This document shows, in pieces, positions 34,432-43,750 of a stretch of 64,000 bases of DNA. Origin of the DNA: Methylobacterium terricola (GTDB taxonomy: Bacteria; Pseudomonadota; Alphaproteobacteria; Rhizobiales; Beijerinckiaceae). Location: the NCBI RefSeq assembly GCF_006151805.1, contig NZ_VDDA01000004.1, positions 124,001 through 188,000 of the forward strand, given 5' to 3'. Position 1 is the first letter of the stretch. Each line of letters starts with the position of its first letter. The position numbers and the translations under genes were made by a program. The notes beneath the pieces were generated by a model. The model was given only the letters and a program-made list of their open reading frames with translations. It ran no database searches and was not told where the DNA came from.

Positions 34432-35835
34432 TCACGGCCCGCCGACGATCGCGGCGAGGCGTTCGTAACCCTCGCGGATGGAGGTTGCTTCTTCCTTACC
34501 CTGCCCCAGAAAAGCCTCCAGATCGGGCATCAGGCCGATCGCCTCGTCGACCTCCGGCGAGCTGCCGGGCCGGTAGGCGCCCAGGCGAATCAGCTCCTCC
34601 ATGTCGGCATAGGTCGACAGCACCCGGCGGGCGCGGCGCACCACGGGGAGAAAGTCCGGGTCGCAGGCGCGCGGCATGGTGCGGGAGACCGAGCGCAGCA
34701 CGTTGATCGCCGGGTAGCGCCCGCGCTCGGCGATGGCGCGTTCCATGACGATGTGCCCGTCGAGGATGCCCCGCACCGCGTCGGCCACCGGCTCGTTGTG
34801 GTCGTCGCCCTCGACCAGCACGGTGAACAGGCCGGTGATCGCCCCCTCCCCGGTTCCGGGCCCGGCCCGCTCGAGGAGGCGCGGCAGCTCGGAGAAGACG
34901 GTGGGGGTGTAGCCCTTGGCGGTCGGCGGCTCGCCGGCGGCGAGCCCGATGTCGCGCTGGGCCATGGCGAAGCGGGTGATCGAATCGACCATGCACAGGA
35001 CCTGCGCGCCCTGATCGCGAAAGTACTCGGCGAGCGCGAAGGTGACGTAGGCGGCGTTGCGGCGCATCAGCGCCGGCTCGTCGGAGGTCGCCACCACCAC
35101 CACCGAGCGGGCGAGGCCCGCCGCGCCGAGATCGTCCTGGAGGAATTCCTGCACCTCGCGGCCGCGCTCGCCGACGAGGCCGATCACCGCCACGTCGGCG
35201 GCGGTGTAGCGCGCCAGCATCGACAGCAGCACCGACTTGCCGACGCCGGACCCGGCGAAGATGCCCATGCGCTGGCCGGCGCACATCGTGAGGAACGTGT
35301 TGATGCAGCGCACCCCGAGATCGAGCGGCGGTCCGACCCGGCGCCGCGCATGGGCGGGCGGCGGATCGGCCTGGAGGCCGTAGGGCATCGGCCCGGGCGG
35401 CAGGGGCCCCAACCCGTCGATCGGGCGCCCGAGGGCATCGACGACGCGGCCGAGCCAGGCCGGGCTCGGCCGGATCGCCCCGGCGCCGTCCGCCCGCACC
35501 CGGGCCGGGCAGCCCCGCCGCACCCCCTGCAGCGACCCGAACGGCATCGCCAGCGCGTGGGGGCCGGAGAAGCCGATGATCTCGCACGGCACCGCGGCGC
35601 CGGCGGCCTCGTTCACCACGACGTCGAGCCGGCCGCCGAGGCGCATCGCCGCCACCGGACCGGCGACCTCGATCAGGAGGCCGCGGACCGCCACCACCCG
35701 GCCGAAGGTCTCGACCTCCTCCACCCCGGCGAGCGCGGCGCGGGCCGCCTCGAACCGCCCCGCCCCGGTCACGGCAGCATCCTGTTGATACGAGGCGGTT
35801 TCCCGATTCCTGCCGTCGCCATTGCCGGATTCCAT
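34432..35835 (-). CDS. fliI: Flagellum-specific ATP synthase FliI
   Basis: The 467-residue product is a FliI/YscN-family ATPase. The Walker A motif is GSGVGKS at residues 195-201, Walker B is near [13 protein letters not shown] (about 275), [10 protein letters not shown] follows the P-loop, and the [20 protein letters not shown] block is characteristic of FliI rather than F1-beta. It energises unfolding and export of flagellar proteins at the cytoplasmic face. The ATG at 35835 is chosen by family length; a good AAGGAG lies 19 bases upstream, so an in-frame TTG start at 35838 is possible. It is divergent from ctrA and followed by fliJ. Confidence 0.95.
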   Translation of the reverse strand: MESGNGDGRNRETASYQQDAAVTGAGRFEAARAALAGVEEVETFGRVVAVRGLLIEVAGPVAAMRLGGRLDVVVNEAAGAAVPCEIIGFSGPHALAMPFGSLQGVRRGCPARVRADGAGAIRPSPAWLGRVVDALGRPIDGLGPLPPGPMPYGLQADPPPAHARRRVGPPLDLGVRCINTFLTMCAGQRMGIFAGSGVGKSVLLSMLARYTAADVAVIGLVGERGREVQEFLQDDLGAAGLARSVVVVATSDEPALMRRNAAYVTFALAEYFRDQGAQVLCMVDSITRFAMAQRDIGLAAGEPPTAKGYTPTVFSELPRLLERAGPGTGEGAITGLFTVLVEGDDHNEPVADAVRGILDGHIVMERAIAERGRYPAINVLRSVSRTMPRACDPDFLPVVRRARRVLSTYADMEELIRLGAYRPGSSPEVDEAIGLMPDLEAFLGQGKEEATSIREGYERLAAIVGGP

Positions 35836-36206
35836 CAACGATCCATTTACCCCTCTCCTTAACACTGAGGCGCATGGGATCCGGGTCGGGCTCCCGGAGG
35901 TTCTCCGGGCGCGTGGCACGGGCGCAACAACGCGGGCGGGCCTCAATGGCATGAGCCATTTAGGCATGCACCCCAGGAGCGGGATCACGGTATGCTATCG
36001 CGATTCGGCCGGAACGGAACGCCAACCTGCAAGGGGCCGGCCCGTCTCGCGGATTTCTTACCGCTTGCGGGACCGGAACAGGGTTTGTTAACCGTTCGGG
36101 CCTAGCGTCGCGGTTCGGAAGATAACGGGCGTTTTCCACGGGCCGGTGGGAAACGGGCGGCGGGGGCTTGCCTTAACCCTTGAGGGCCAAGGCTTGGGGA
36201 CCTGAG
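35836..36206. other. Intergenic region between fliI and ctrA
   Basis: About 371 bases holding divergent promoters. Visible elements are a GANTC site (GATTC, 36002-36006), the kind methylated by CcrM and found in the Caulobacter ctrA promoter, and TTAACC half-sites at 36089-36094 and 36173-36178 that resemble one half of a CtrA box. No complete CtrA box is present. No coding frame is convincing. Confidence 0.5.
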
Positions 36207-36908
36207 ATGCGGGTACTTCTGATCGAGGACGACAGCGCCACGGCGCAGAGCATCGAGCTGATGCTCAAGTCCGAGAACTTCAACACCTACACGACCGATC
36301 TCGGCGAGGAGGGTGTCGATCTCGGGAAGCTCTACGACTACGACATCATCCTGCTCGACCTGAACCTGCCCGACATGTCGGGCTACGAGGTTCTGCGCTC
36401 CTTGCGGGTGGCCAAGGTCAAGACCCCGATCCTGATCCTGTCCGGCATGGCCGGGATTGAGGACAAGGTGAAGGGCCTCGGCTTCGGGGCCGATGATTAC
36501 CTCACCAAACCTTTCCACAAAGATGAACTGGTCGCGAGAATCCACGCGATCGTGCGCCGGTCGAAGGGCCACGCGCAGTCGGTGATCACCACCGGCGACC
36601 TGATCGTGAACCTCGACCAGAAGACCGTCGAGGTGTCGGGCGCCCGGGTGCACCTCACCGGCAAGGAGTACCAGATGCTGGAGCTCCTCAGCCTGCGCAA
36701 GGGCACCACCCTGACCAAGGAGATGTTCCTGAACCATCTCTACGGCGGCATGGACGAGCCCGAGCTGAAGATCATCGACGTGTTCATCTGCAAGCTCCGC
36801 AAGAAGCTGGCGAATGCCAGCCAGGGCAAGAACTACATCGAGACGGTGTGGGGCCGCGGCTACGTGCTGCGCGAGCCGAGCGAGGGCGAGGACCGCATCG
36901 CGGTCTGA
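36207..36908 (+). CDS. ctrA: Cell-cycle response regulator CtrA
   Basis: The 233-residue product is an OmpR-type response regulator nearly identical in pattern to CtrA. The N-terminal [17 protein letters not shown] and the phospho-acceptor Asp51 in [13 protein letters not shown] define the receiver; the winged-helix domain (about 125-225) has the CtrA signature [19 protein letters not shown] and [14 protein letters not shown]. CtrA binds TTAA-N7-TTAA and controls cell-cycle, motility and chemotaxis genes. It receives phosphate from CckA through ChpT, and chpT lies 7.5 kb away in this window. It ends with a short Glu/Asp tail and a strong intrinsic terminator. Confidence 0.98.
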   Translation: MRVLLIEDDSATAQSIELMLKSENFNTYTTDLGEEGVDLGKLYDYDIILLDLNLPDMSGYEVLRSLRVAKVKTPILILSGMAGIEDKVKGLGFGADDYLTKPFHKDELVARIHAIVRRSKGHAQSVITTGDLIVNLDQKTVEVSGARVHLTGKEYQMLELLSLRKGTTLTKEMFLNHLYGGMDEPELKIIDVFICKLRKKLANASQGKNYIETVWGRGYVLREPSEGEDRIAV

Positions 36909-36946
36909 ACGGACCGGGCCCCTCTCCCGGGGTCGGACGACGAAAG

Positions 36947-36970
36947 AACCCCGCTTCGGCGGGGTTTTTT
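36947..36970 (+). terminator. Intrinsic terminator of ctrA
   Basis: AACCCCGC (36947-36954), loop TTCG, GCGGGGTT (36959-36966), with a run of six T (36965-36970). This is a textbook rho-independent terminator 38 bases after the ctrA stop. Confidence 0.93.
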
Positions 36971-37466
36971 CGTTGCAGGGGGGCGCCGGCCGTCTGGGCT
37001 TGCCCGGCGCAGCGGGGCCGTATGGCACGCCGCGATGCCGTCGATGCGTTCTTGCGGGCGGTCCGATCGGTCGGCGGCACCAGTGACGGCGAGCCCGTGC
37101 CGTCCCGGGTTGCGCTCGCGCGAGTCCGGGACGACGCGTCGGGAATCGGTCCTGCCGGGCTTGAGCCGGGTGACGGACGCGCAGGCGTCGCCCGGGAGGC
37201 GGCCGCGGACCTGTTCGGGGATGGTGGGTTCCGGGCGTCGGGGGCGCTGCTCGGGACCTCGAGCATCCTTCCCTGCCCGCCTTGCGCAGGGCTGTCGCAG
37301 GCGCGCGCGAGAGGAGCCCGGCTCCACCCTCGTGACGCGAAAGCTGTGGACAGGATGCGCGCGATGCCCGAGCGCAACGGCGCCTGTCGGCCCGCGGGTA
37401 AGGCCGGCCCGGTTCATCCACCCCGGACCGCAGGGCGGTGCCCGGGGCGTGGGAAGGGGCGGCGCC
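36971..37466. other. Long intergenic region between ctrA and cheR
   Basis: About 500 bases without a gene I can support. Frames are open on both strands, but the codon bias is weaker than in the flanking genes and no family is recognised. It contains a hairpin CGTCCCGG (37101-37108)/CCGGGACG (37136-37143), perhaps an intergenic repeat. It may be decayed sequence or an untranslated region downstream of cheR. Confidence 0.45.
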
Positions 37467-38399
37467 TCAGCGGGCCGCCCAGCGCAGGCCGGCCATCGTC
37501 GGCGGCGAGGCCGGTGCGGCGAGTCCCAGGGTCGTGCCCAGGGTCGTGGTGGTCGAGGCCGGGGCGCCGAGGCTCACCGGCGGCGCCGCGCGGCCGTGGC
37601 GGTAGAGCCCGCGATGCTCGGGGTCGGGCATCAGCGACTCGGTGATGCCGATCACCGTCTCGGCGGCGCCGAGCAGCACCGCGCCGTCCGGGGCGAGCTG
37701 GTCGGCGATGCGGCGCAGCACGTCGGCCTTGGTCAGCGTATCGAAATAGATCAACACGTTGCGGCAATACACGATGTCGAAGGTGCCGAGCTGCTCGAAC
37801 GGCTGCAGCAGGTTGAGCGGCCGGAAATCGACCATCTGGCGCAGGCTTTCCGCGATGCGCCACTGCTCGCCGACCTGGGCGAAATGCTTGAGCATCAGTT
37901 GCACGGGCAGGCCGCGCTGGACCTCGAACTGATTGTAGAGCCCGAGCCTGGCCTTCTCCAGGACTTCGGTCGAGAGGTCGGTGGCGACGATCTCGACCCG
38001 CCAGCCGGCAAGCCGCGGCGCGGCCTCGGCGAGCAGCATCGCCAGCGAGTACGGCTCCTGACCGGTCGAGGCGGCGGCGCACCAGATCCGCAGGCGTCGC
38101 TGATTCGCCCGTGTCGCGAGCGCGCCGGGCAGCAGCACGTCGCGAAACAGGTCGAACGGCGTGCGGTCGCGGAAGAAGAAGGTCTCGTTGGTAGTCATCG
38201 CCTCGACGACCGCGCGCTCGATCGCGCTGTCGCGGGCGAGCCGCAGGCAGCCGACCAGCTCGGTGAGACCGGCGAGGTTGAAGCGCCGGCAGACCGGCGA
38301 CAGGCGGCTCTCCACCAGGTAGCGCTTCTCCGCCGTCAGGGCGAGGCCGGAGCGCTGCTTGAGGTAGGCGCGGAGGAAATCGAACTCGGTCTCGGTCAT
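37467..38399 (-). CDS. cheR: Chemotaxis protein methyltransferase CheR
   Basis: The 310-residue product has the all-alpha N-terminal CheR domain (about 5-75, with YLVESRLSPVCRRF) and the SAM-dependent methyltransferase domain: TTNETFFFRDRTPFD, RIWCAAASTGQEPYSLAM with the SAM-binding glycine region, EIVATDLS, and FDIVYCRNVLIYFD. It adds methyl groups to glutamates of chemoreceptors. A Thr/Ala/Pro-rich tail follows from about residue 275. It is the last gene of the che operon, 40 bases after cheB. Confidence 0.96.
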   Translation of the reverse strand: MTETEFDFLRAYLKQRSGLALTAEKRYLVESRLSPVCRRFNLAGLTELVGCLRLARDSAIERAVVEAMTTNETFFFRDRTPFDLFRDVLLPGALATRANQRRLRIWCAAASTGQEPYSLAMLLAEAAPRLAGWRVEIVATDLSTEVLEKARLGLYNQFEVQRGLPVQLMLKHFAQVGEQWRIAESLRQMVDFRPLNLLQPFEQLGTFDIVYCRNVLIYFDTLTKADVLRRIADQLAPDGAVLLGAAETVIGITESLMPDPEHRGLYRHGRAAPPVSLGAPASTTTTLGTTLGLAAPASPPTMAGLRWAAR

Positions 38400-38439
38400 C
38401 GACGCGGCATCCTCCCCCGGATCCGTGGCAGGATGCGCA

Positions 38440-39606
38440 TCAGTGTCCTCCGATCGCGGCCCGGAGGGCCGGCCCGATCGCGGAGAGCGCCAGGATCTCG
38501 TGGGCGTAGCCGGCCCGGACCAGGCTGCCGGGCATGCCCCAGACGGTCGAGGACGCCTCGTCCTGGGCCAGCATCGTGCCGCCGGCCTCGACCAGGGCCT
38601 GGGCGCCCTTGGTGCCGTCCGACCCCATGCCGGTGAGCACCACCGACAGGGTGGCGGCGCCGTAGACTTCCGCCGCGTCGCGGAACATCACGTCGACCGC
38701 CGGTCGGCAGAAATTCACCGGCGGGCCGTCGTTGAGCCGGATCACCGCCTCCGCGGCGGTGCCGGACAGGCCCATATGGCGCCCGCCCGGGGCGACGTAG
38801 ACGACGCCCGGCCGCACCGCCTCGCCGTGCTTGGCTTCCGCCGCCGGCAGGCCGATCCGGGCGCCGAGATGCTCGGCGAAGACCGCGGTGAAGACCGGCG
38901 GCATGTGCTGGACGATCAGGATCGGCAGGCGCCGCAGGGTGGCGGCGCCGATGCCCTCGAGCACCTCCCCGACCGCGCGAGGACCGCCGGTCGAGGCGCC
39001 GACGAGGAGGCAGCGCGGCGGGCTGGTGCGCAGGGGGCGCGGGCGCAAGGTCGCCGGTGCGGCGGCCGGACGGGCCACCGGCGCCGGCGCGGTGGCCGGG
39101 CGCTCGGGCAGGCCGGGCCGCTCGGGCGGAGCGGCGGGACGGGCCCGCGGCCGGGTGCGCAGGTCGGCCCCGAGCATCCGGATCTTCTGGACCAGGTCCT
39201 CGCGGAAGCTCGCCTGGGTGGTGACGCCGCGATTGCCCTCGGGCTTGGGCAGGTAGTCGATGGCGCCGAGCGCCAGGCAGCGCAGGGAGATCTCGGCGTT
39301 GCGCTGGGTCAGGGTCGACATCATGACGACCTGGAGCCCGGGGCGCTTGGCCAGCATCCGGGGCAACGCCTGGGTGCCGTCGAGCTCCGGCATCTCGATG
39401 TCGAGGAGCACGATGTCGGGCTGGACCCGGTCGAGGGCGTCGAGGGCGATGCGGCCGTTCGAGGCGGTGCCGACGATCTCGCAGCCGGCCTCCTCGAGCC
39501 AGCGCGAGACCAGGCCGCGAACGACGACGGAATCATCGGCGACGAGGACGCGGATGCGAGGTCCGGCGCTCGGGGACGGGGTGGAGGTCGCGGCGGATGC
39601 GGCCAT
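38440..39606 (-). CDS. cheB: Chemotaxis protein-glutamate methylesterase CheB
   Basis: The 388-residue product has an N-terminal receiver domain (acceptor Asp69 in VLLDIEMPELDG), an Ala/Pro/Arg-rich linker of about 45 residues (150-195), and a methylesterase domain with catalytic Ser205 (LVGASTGGPRAV), His234 (IVQHMPP) and Asp330 (TGMGSDGTKGA). It removes methyl groups from, or deamidates, chemoreceptors, as the antagonist of CheR, when phosphorylated by CheA. The linker is longer than the E. coli one. It lies between cheY and cheR in the operon. Confidence 0.97.
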   Translation of the reverse strand: MAASAATSTPSPSAGPRIRVLVADDSVVVRGLVSRWLEEAGCEIVGTASNGRIALDALDRVQPDIVLLDIEMPELDGTQALPRMLAKRPGLQVVMMSTLTQRNAEISLRCLALGAIDYLPKPEGNRGVTTQASFREDLVQKIRMLGADLRTRPRARPAAPPERPGLPERPATAPAPVARPAAAPATLRPRPLRTSPPRCLLVGASTGGPRAVGEVLEGIGAATLRRLPILIVQHMPPVFTAVFAEHLGARIGLPAAEAKHGEAVRPGVVYVAPGGRHMGLSGTAAEAVIRLNDGPPVNFCRPAVDVMFRDAAEVYGAATLSVVLTGMGSDGTKGAQALVEAGGTMLAQDEASSTVWGMPGSLVRAGYAHEILALSAIGPALRAAIGGH

Positions 39607-39771
39607 GGCGTGTCTCGGTCGGCGCGCCGCGGGGCGGGCCTCGGGGGATCGGGCCCCGGTACAAAGCCGGGGCGTCTCGGGGCGTCTCAGGCTTCGATCG
39701 GCGATGCGGGCCGGCCGCAGCGAGGCCAGCTGTGCCGTCGGTCTCAGGCGAGACCGACGGCGATAGGGTCT

Positions 39772-40137
39772 TCACGCGAGACCGACCGCCTGGAGCTTGG
39801 CGGTCATGATGTCCCGGTCGAAGGGCTTCATGATGTACTCGTCGGCCCCGGCATGCAGCGCCCGGGCGATCGACGCGACGTCGTTCTCGATGGTGCAGAA
39901 CAGCACCTTCGGGTGGTCGCCCTCCGGCAGCCGCCGCAGGGCGCGCAGGACTTCGTACCCGTCCATATGGGGCATGTTCCAATCAAGCAGGACGGCGTCC
40001 GGCATGGCCGAGCGGCACTGCTCGACCGCCTCGCGGCCGTCCTCGGCTTCCGCCACCCGGAAGCCCAGGCCCTCGATGATCCGGCGCGCCACCTTGCGGA
40101 TCACCGCCGAGTCGTCGACGATCAGGAAGGTCTTCAT
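39772..40137 (-). CDS. cheY: Chemotaxis response regulator CheY
   Basis: The 121-residue product is a single receiver domain with acidic pocket Asp8/Asp9 (LIVDDSAV), acceptor Asp52 (LLDWNMPHMDGYE), the Thr in FCTIEND and Lys in IMKPFDRD. It carries the phosphate from CheA to the flagellar switch or serves as phosphate sink. Order and size support CheY; which of several CheYs it is cannot be said. It is 33 bases downstream of cheW and 165 bases upstream of cheB. Confidence 0.93.
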   Translation of the reverse strand: MKTFLIVDDSAVIRKVARRIIEGLGFRVAEAEDGREAVEQCRSAMPDAVLLDWNMPHMDGYEVLRALRRLPEGDHPKVLFCTIENDVASIARALHAGADEYIMKPFDRDIMTAKLQAVGLA

Positions 40138-40170
40138 TCCATACGGTCCTTGCCGTCCGGTCCTCGAGGC

Positions 40171-40671
40171 TCAGGCCGCGCTGGCGGCCGGCCGCTCGTC
40201 GCCGAAGGCGAGGACCGCCTCGACATCGAGGATGATCAGCAGGCGACCGTCGAGGCGGTGCACCCCGCGCGAGACCGCGCGCCAGCGGTTGTTGAGATGG
40301 ACCGGGTTCGGCTCGTAGGTATCGGCCGCGAGCTTCATCACCTCGCCGACCTGGTCGACGAGCAGGCCGTAGGCCTCGCCGCCATGCTCCAGGCCCACCG
40401 CCATGTTGCGGCCGTCGCCGGTGCGGTCGGGCAGGCCGAGGCGCCGGCGCAGGCAGAGGGCGGTGACGACCCGGCCGCGCAGGTTGAGCAGACCCTTGAT
40501 CTCCGGCGGCGCCAGCGGGACGTCGGTGAGGTTGGTGGCGATGAAGACGTCGTGCACCCGGTCGATCGGCAGGCCGAACAACTCGTCGCCGAGCAGCACG
40601 GTCACGTAGTCGGTGGTCTCGCCGGTGGCGGACGCGGCGGTGCCGGCGGTGTTGGTGTTGGCGGCCATCAT
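40171..40671 (-). CDS. cheW: Chemotaxis coupling protein CheW
   Basis: The 166-residue product has a Thr/Ala-rich start and one CheW beta-barrel domain (about 20-160), with TVLLGDELFGLPIDRVHDVF, IKGLLNLRGRVVTALCLRRRLGL and YGLLVDQVGEVMKL as family blocks. CheW links chemoreceptors to the CheA kinase. Two adjacent ATGs (40671 and 40668) could start it, with no strong ribosome site. It lies 83 bases downstream of cheA and 33 bases upstream of cheY. Confidence 0.95.
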   Translation of the reverse strand: MMAANTNTAGTAASATGETTDYVTVLLGDELFGLPIDRVHDVFIATNLTDVPLAPPEIKGLLNLRGRVVTALCLRRRLGLPDRTGDGRNMAVGLEHGGEAYGLLVDQVGEVMKLAADTYEPNPVHLNNRWRAVSRGVHRLDGRLLIILDVEAVLAFGDERPAASAA

Positions 40672-40754
40672 GGGCGGGGCTCGGGAGCGGGAGGACGTGC
40701 GGGGCGGTCGTGAGCGTCCGGGCGACGAGGGCGTGCCCGGACGCGTCGGGGCGG

Positions 40755-43514
40755 TCAGGCCGCGGCGTCGAGGGGGGCGCCGGCGATCTCGTTGACCGCC
40801 GCCACGAGGCCGGACCGGTCGAACTTCGCGACGCAATCGGCGACGCCCAAGGCCCGGGCGCGGGCGAGCGAGTCGGGCGCCATGGTGCCGGCGAGCGCCA
40901 CCACCGGCATCGCCGCGAGCCGTCCCCCGCCCTTGCGCATCGCCTCGATCAGGTCGAAGCCCGAGCGGCCCGGCATCTCGAGGTCGCAGACCACGAGGTC
41001 GAGCCGGGCCTCGCCGCCCAGGTGGCGCAGGGCCTCCTCGGCATTGCCGGCCTGGGTGACGCGGAAGCCCGCGGCCTTGAGCACCGGGGTCAGCATCTCG
41101 CGGAAGAAGGCCGAGTCGTCGACGAGCAGCACGCTCGGCGCCTTCGGCACCGCGCGGTGCGAGGGCTGGCCCCAATCGTCGTGGGCGAGCGGCAGGTAAT
41201 GGGCGATGTTGACGATCTCGGTCGCCCGGTTGCGCACCACCGCCGAGCCGATCAGGTCGGAGCGCTCGTGCACCAGCTCGACGTCGAGCACCTCGTCGAC
41301 GATGTCGACGATCTCGTCGACGACAAGGCCCATCGAGCGTTCGCCGTCGGAGAACACCACCAGGGCCTGCGCGCCCTCGCGCTTGAGGGCCTGGCCCGGA
41401 TCGGCCGGGACGAGCGGCATCAGGCGGCCGCGATACTGGATCAGCGGGCGTCCGCCGACCCACTCGATCTTGGCCGCGTCGATCTCCTCGAGGCGCGTGA
41501 CGAGCGAGAGCGGAACCGCCTTCAGCGCCTCGCCGCCGCCCTTGAACACCAGCAGCGTCACCGCCTGGTCGGCGCCGGACTCGTCGGTCTCGGCCTCGGC
41601 CTCGATCTCGCCCTGCTGGCCGGTCGCGGTGCCGGAGCCGACCATCTTGGCGACGCCGTTCGGATCGATGATCAGCACCACCGCCCCGTCGCCCAGGATG
41701 GTGTTGCCCGAGAACAGCGGGATGTGCCGCAGCTTGGAGGACATCGGCTTCACGACGATCTCTTCCGTGTGGAAGACGCCGTCGACCAGGATGCCGAAGC
41801 GCTGGCGCCCGACCTGGCTCACCACCACGAAGCCCTCGTCGGTGGAGGCCGGGGCATCCGCCGCGTCGAGGCGGAGCATGCCGGCGACCGGCACGATCGG
41901 CAGCAGCCGGTCGCGCAGCCGCAGCACCGGCGAGCCGTTGATGCGCTCGACGGCATGGTCGGTGCCGGGCTGCACCCGAACCAGCTCCAGCACCGAGACC
42001 TGCGGGATCGCGAAGCGGTGCTCGCGGGCCGAGACGATCAGCGCCGCGACGATCGCCAGGGTCAGCGGGATCTTGATCGTGAAGGTGGTGCCGCGGCCGA
42101 GCTGGGTCTGGATGTCGATCGTGCCGCCGATCAGCTCGATGTTGGTCTTCACCACGTCCATGCCGACGCCGCGGCCGGAGACCGAGGTGATCGCCTTGGC
42201 GGTCGAGAAGCCGGCGTGGAAGATGAACTTCGCCACCTGGGCATCGGTCATCCGCTCGACCTCGGCCTCGGTGGCGACGCCGCGCTCGACCGCCTTGCGG
42301 CGGATCGCCGACAGGTCGAGGCCCTTGCCGTCGTCGGCGATCTCGATCGTGATCGTGCCGCCCTCGTGGAAGGCGTTGAGGCGGATCGTGCCCTTCTCGG
42401 GCTTGCCGGCCGATTTGCGCTCCGCGCCCGACTCGATGCCGTGATCGGCCGAGTTGCGCACCATGTGAGTGAGCGGGTCCTTGATGACCTCGAGCACCTG
42501 GCGGTCGAGCTCGGTCTCGGCGCCCTGCATCACCAGGTCGATCTTCTTGCCGAGTTCCGACGAGAGGTCGCGCACCACCCGCGGCAGCTTCTGCCAGGCC
42601 GAGCCGATCGGCTGCATGCGGGTCTTCATCACCCCTTCCTGCAGCTCGGCGGTGACGTGGGAGAGGCGCTGCAGCGGCACCTTGTAGTTGCCGTCCTCGT
42701 GCCGGCGGGCGATCTCAAGCAGCTGGTTGCGGGTCAGCACCAGCTCGGACACCATCGTCATGAGGTGCTCAAGGGTGTCGACGTTCACCCGGATCGTCTG
42801 CACCTTGCTGACGGGCCCGCCCTCAGCCTCGGCGGCGGGCGCCTCGGTGCGGGCGGCGTCGGCGCGCGCCGGCTCGGCGCGGCGGGCCTCGATCGGTGCC
42901 GGCTCGTGACGCACCGGCTCGGGAGCCGGCAGCGGGGCGGGGGCCTGGAAAGACGGCGCGGGGGCAGACGGCGCCTGGAGATCGGCGTCGAGATCGGGGC
43001 CGGGCGTGTCGCGGAAGGCGCGCTCGAGGTCGTCGAGGGAGACCTCGCCGGGCTTCAGCGCACGCTCGAGGATCTGCGGCACCAGGGTGCCGCTGGCCAT
43101 CGCGGGGGCTGGCGGGGCGACGGGCTCGGGGGCCGGCACCGGCTCCTCCGACATGCGCTCGAGGGCGCCGATCAGGTCCTCGTCGACCCCGGCCGGCTCG
43201 CCGCCGGTCCGCTCCAGCTCGGCGAGGATCAGCTTGATCCGGTCGAGGGTCTGCAGGATCAGGCTGACCGCCGGGCTCGTCACCGGCATGCCGTCGCGGA
43301 ACTTGCCCATCAAGGTCTCGGCGGCGTGCGCCAGCGCCTCGAGGCGCGGCAGCCCGAGGAAGCCGCAAGTGCCCTTGATGGTATGGACCAGGCGGAAGAT
43401 GTTCCGCAGGATCGTCTGGTTGTTGGGATCCTGCTCGAACCGGACGAGTTCGAGGTCGACAGTGTCCAGGTGCTCACCGGACTCCGTCAGGAACTCACGC
43501 AACAAATCGTCCAT
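40755..43514 (-). CDS. cheA: Hybrid chemotaxis histidine kinase CheA with two CheW-like domains and a receiver
   Basis: The 919-residue product is longer than standard CheA. Domains in order: Hpt (about 1-110) with His44 (RLVHTIKG); an Ala/Pro/Glu-rich linker without an obvious CheY-binding P2; dimerisation and kinase domains (about 245-505) with HMVRNSADHGIES, ADDGKGLD and GRGVGMDVVKTN; a first CheW-like domain (about 505-635); a second CheW-like region (about 670-780, AVTLLVFKGGG and MGLVVDEIVDIVD); and a C-terminal receiver (from about 793, acceptor near Asp844 in VVCDLEMPG). The ATG at 43514 is preferred over two upstream GTGs because the Hpt domain starts there. It is the first che gene, after chpT. 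Confidence 0.96.
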   Translation of the reverse strand: MDDLLREFLTESGEHLDTVDLELVRFEQDPNNQTILRNIFRLVHTIKGTCGFLGLPRLEALAHAAETLMGKFRDGMPVTSPAVSLILQTLDRIKLILAELERTGGEPAGVDEDLIGALERMSEEPVPAPEPVAPPAPAMASGTLVPQILERALKPGEVSLDDLERAFRDTPGPDLDADLQAPSAPAPSFQAPAPLPAPEPVRHEPAPIEARRAEPARADAARTEAPAAEAEGGPVSKVQTIRVNVDTLEHLMTMVSELVLTRNQLLEIARRHEDGNYKVPLQRLSHVTAELQEGVMKTRMQPIGSAWQKLPRVVRDLSSELGKKIDLVMQGAETELDRQVLEVIKDPLTHMVRNSADHGIESGAERKSAGKPEKGTIRLNAFHEGGTITIEIADDGKGLDLSAIRRKAVERGVATEAEVERMTDAQVAKFIFHAGFSTAKAITSVSGRGVGMDVVKTNIELIGGTIDIQTQLGRGTTFTIKIPLTLAIVAALIVSAREHRFAIPQVSVLELVRVQPGTDHAVERINGSPVLRLRDRLLPIVPVAGMLRLDAADAPASTDEGFVVVSQVGRQRFGILVDGVFHTEEIVVKPMSSKLRHIPLFSGNTILGDGAVVLIIDPNGVAKMVGSGTATGQQGEIEAEAETDESGADQAVTLLVFKGGGEALKAVPLSLVTRLEEIDAAKIEWVGGRPLIQYRGRLMPLVPADPGQALKREGAQALVVFSDGERSMGLVVDEIVDIVDEVLDVELVHERSDLIGSAVVRNRATEIVNIAHYLPLAHDDWGQPSHRAVPKAPSVLLVDDSAFFREMLTPVLKAAGFRVTQAGNAEEALRHLGGEARLDLVVCDLEMPGRSGFDLIEAMRKGGGRLAAMPVVALAGTMAPDSLARARALGVADCVAKFDRSGLVAAVNEIAGAPLDAAA

Positions 43515-43750
43515 CGCGGCCACTCGTCGATCCACGCAGGATCTCTGCGCCGTGTGACGGTGCCACGTGAGCCTTTATGATCCGTTGCCGGAAATCCTCA
43601 CAGGGCGGCCGCCCCGGTCGGATCCTGCGCGGGTCTGACGAAAAACCCCGAGGATCGGCACGAAGAGCCCGCCGCCGCGCAAGAGAGGCGAAGCAGAGAT
43701 CGGCGGGACGGAGGGCAGAGAGGCGCCCGCCCCGCCGGGACGACGCAGGG

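Noticed and set aside
37022..37645. Open plus-strand frame in the ctrA-cheR gap
   Set aside because: Codon bias is weaker than in flanking genes, there is no ribosome site or known motif, and the end runs antisense into cheR.
40710..43580. Very long open frame on the plus strand opposite cheA
   Set aside because: It is the mirror of high third-position GC in cheA; its translation is His/Arg/Asp-rich and matches no family, while the minus strand gives complete CheA domains.
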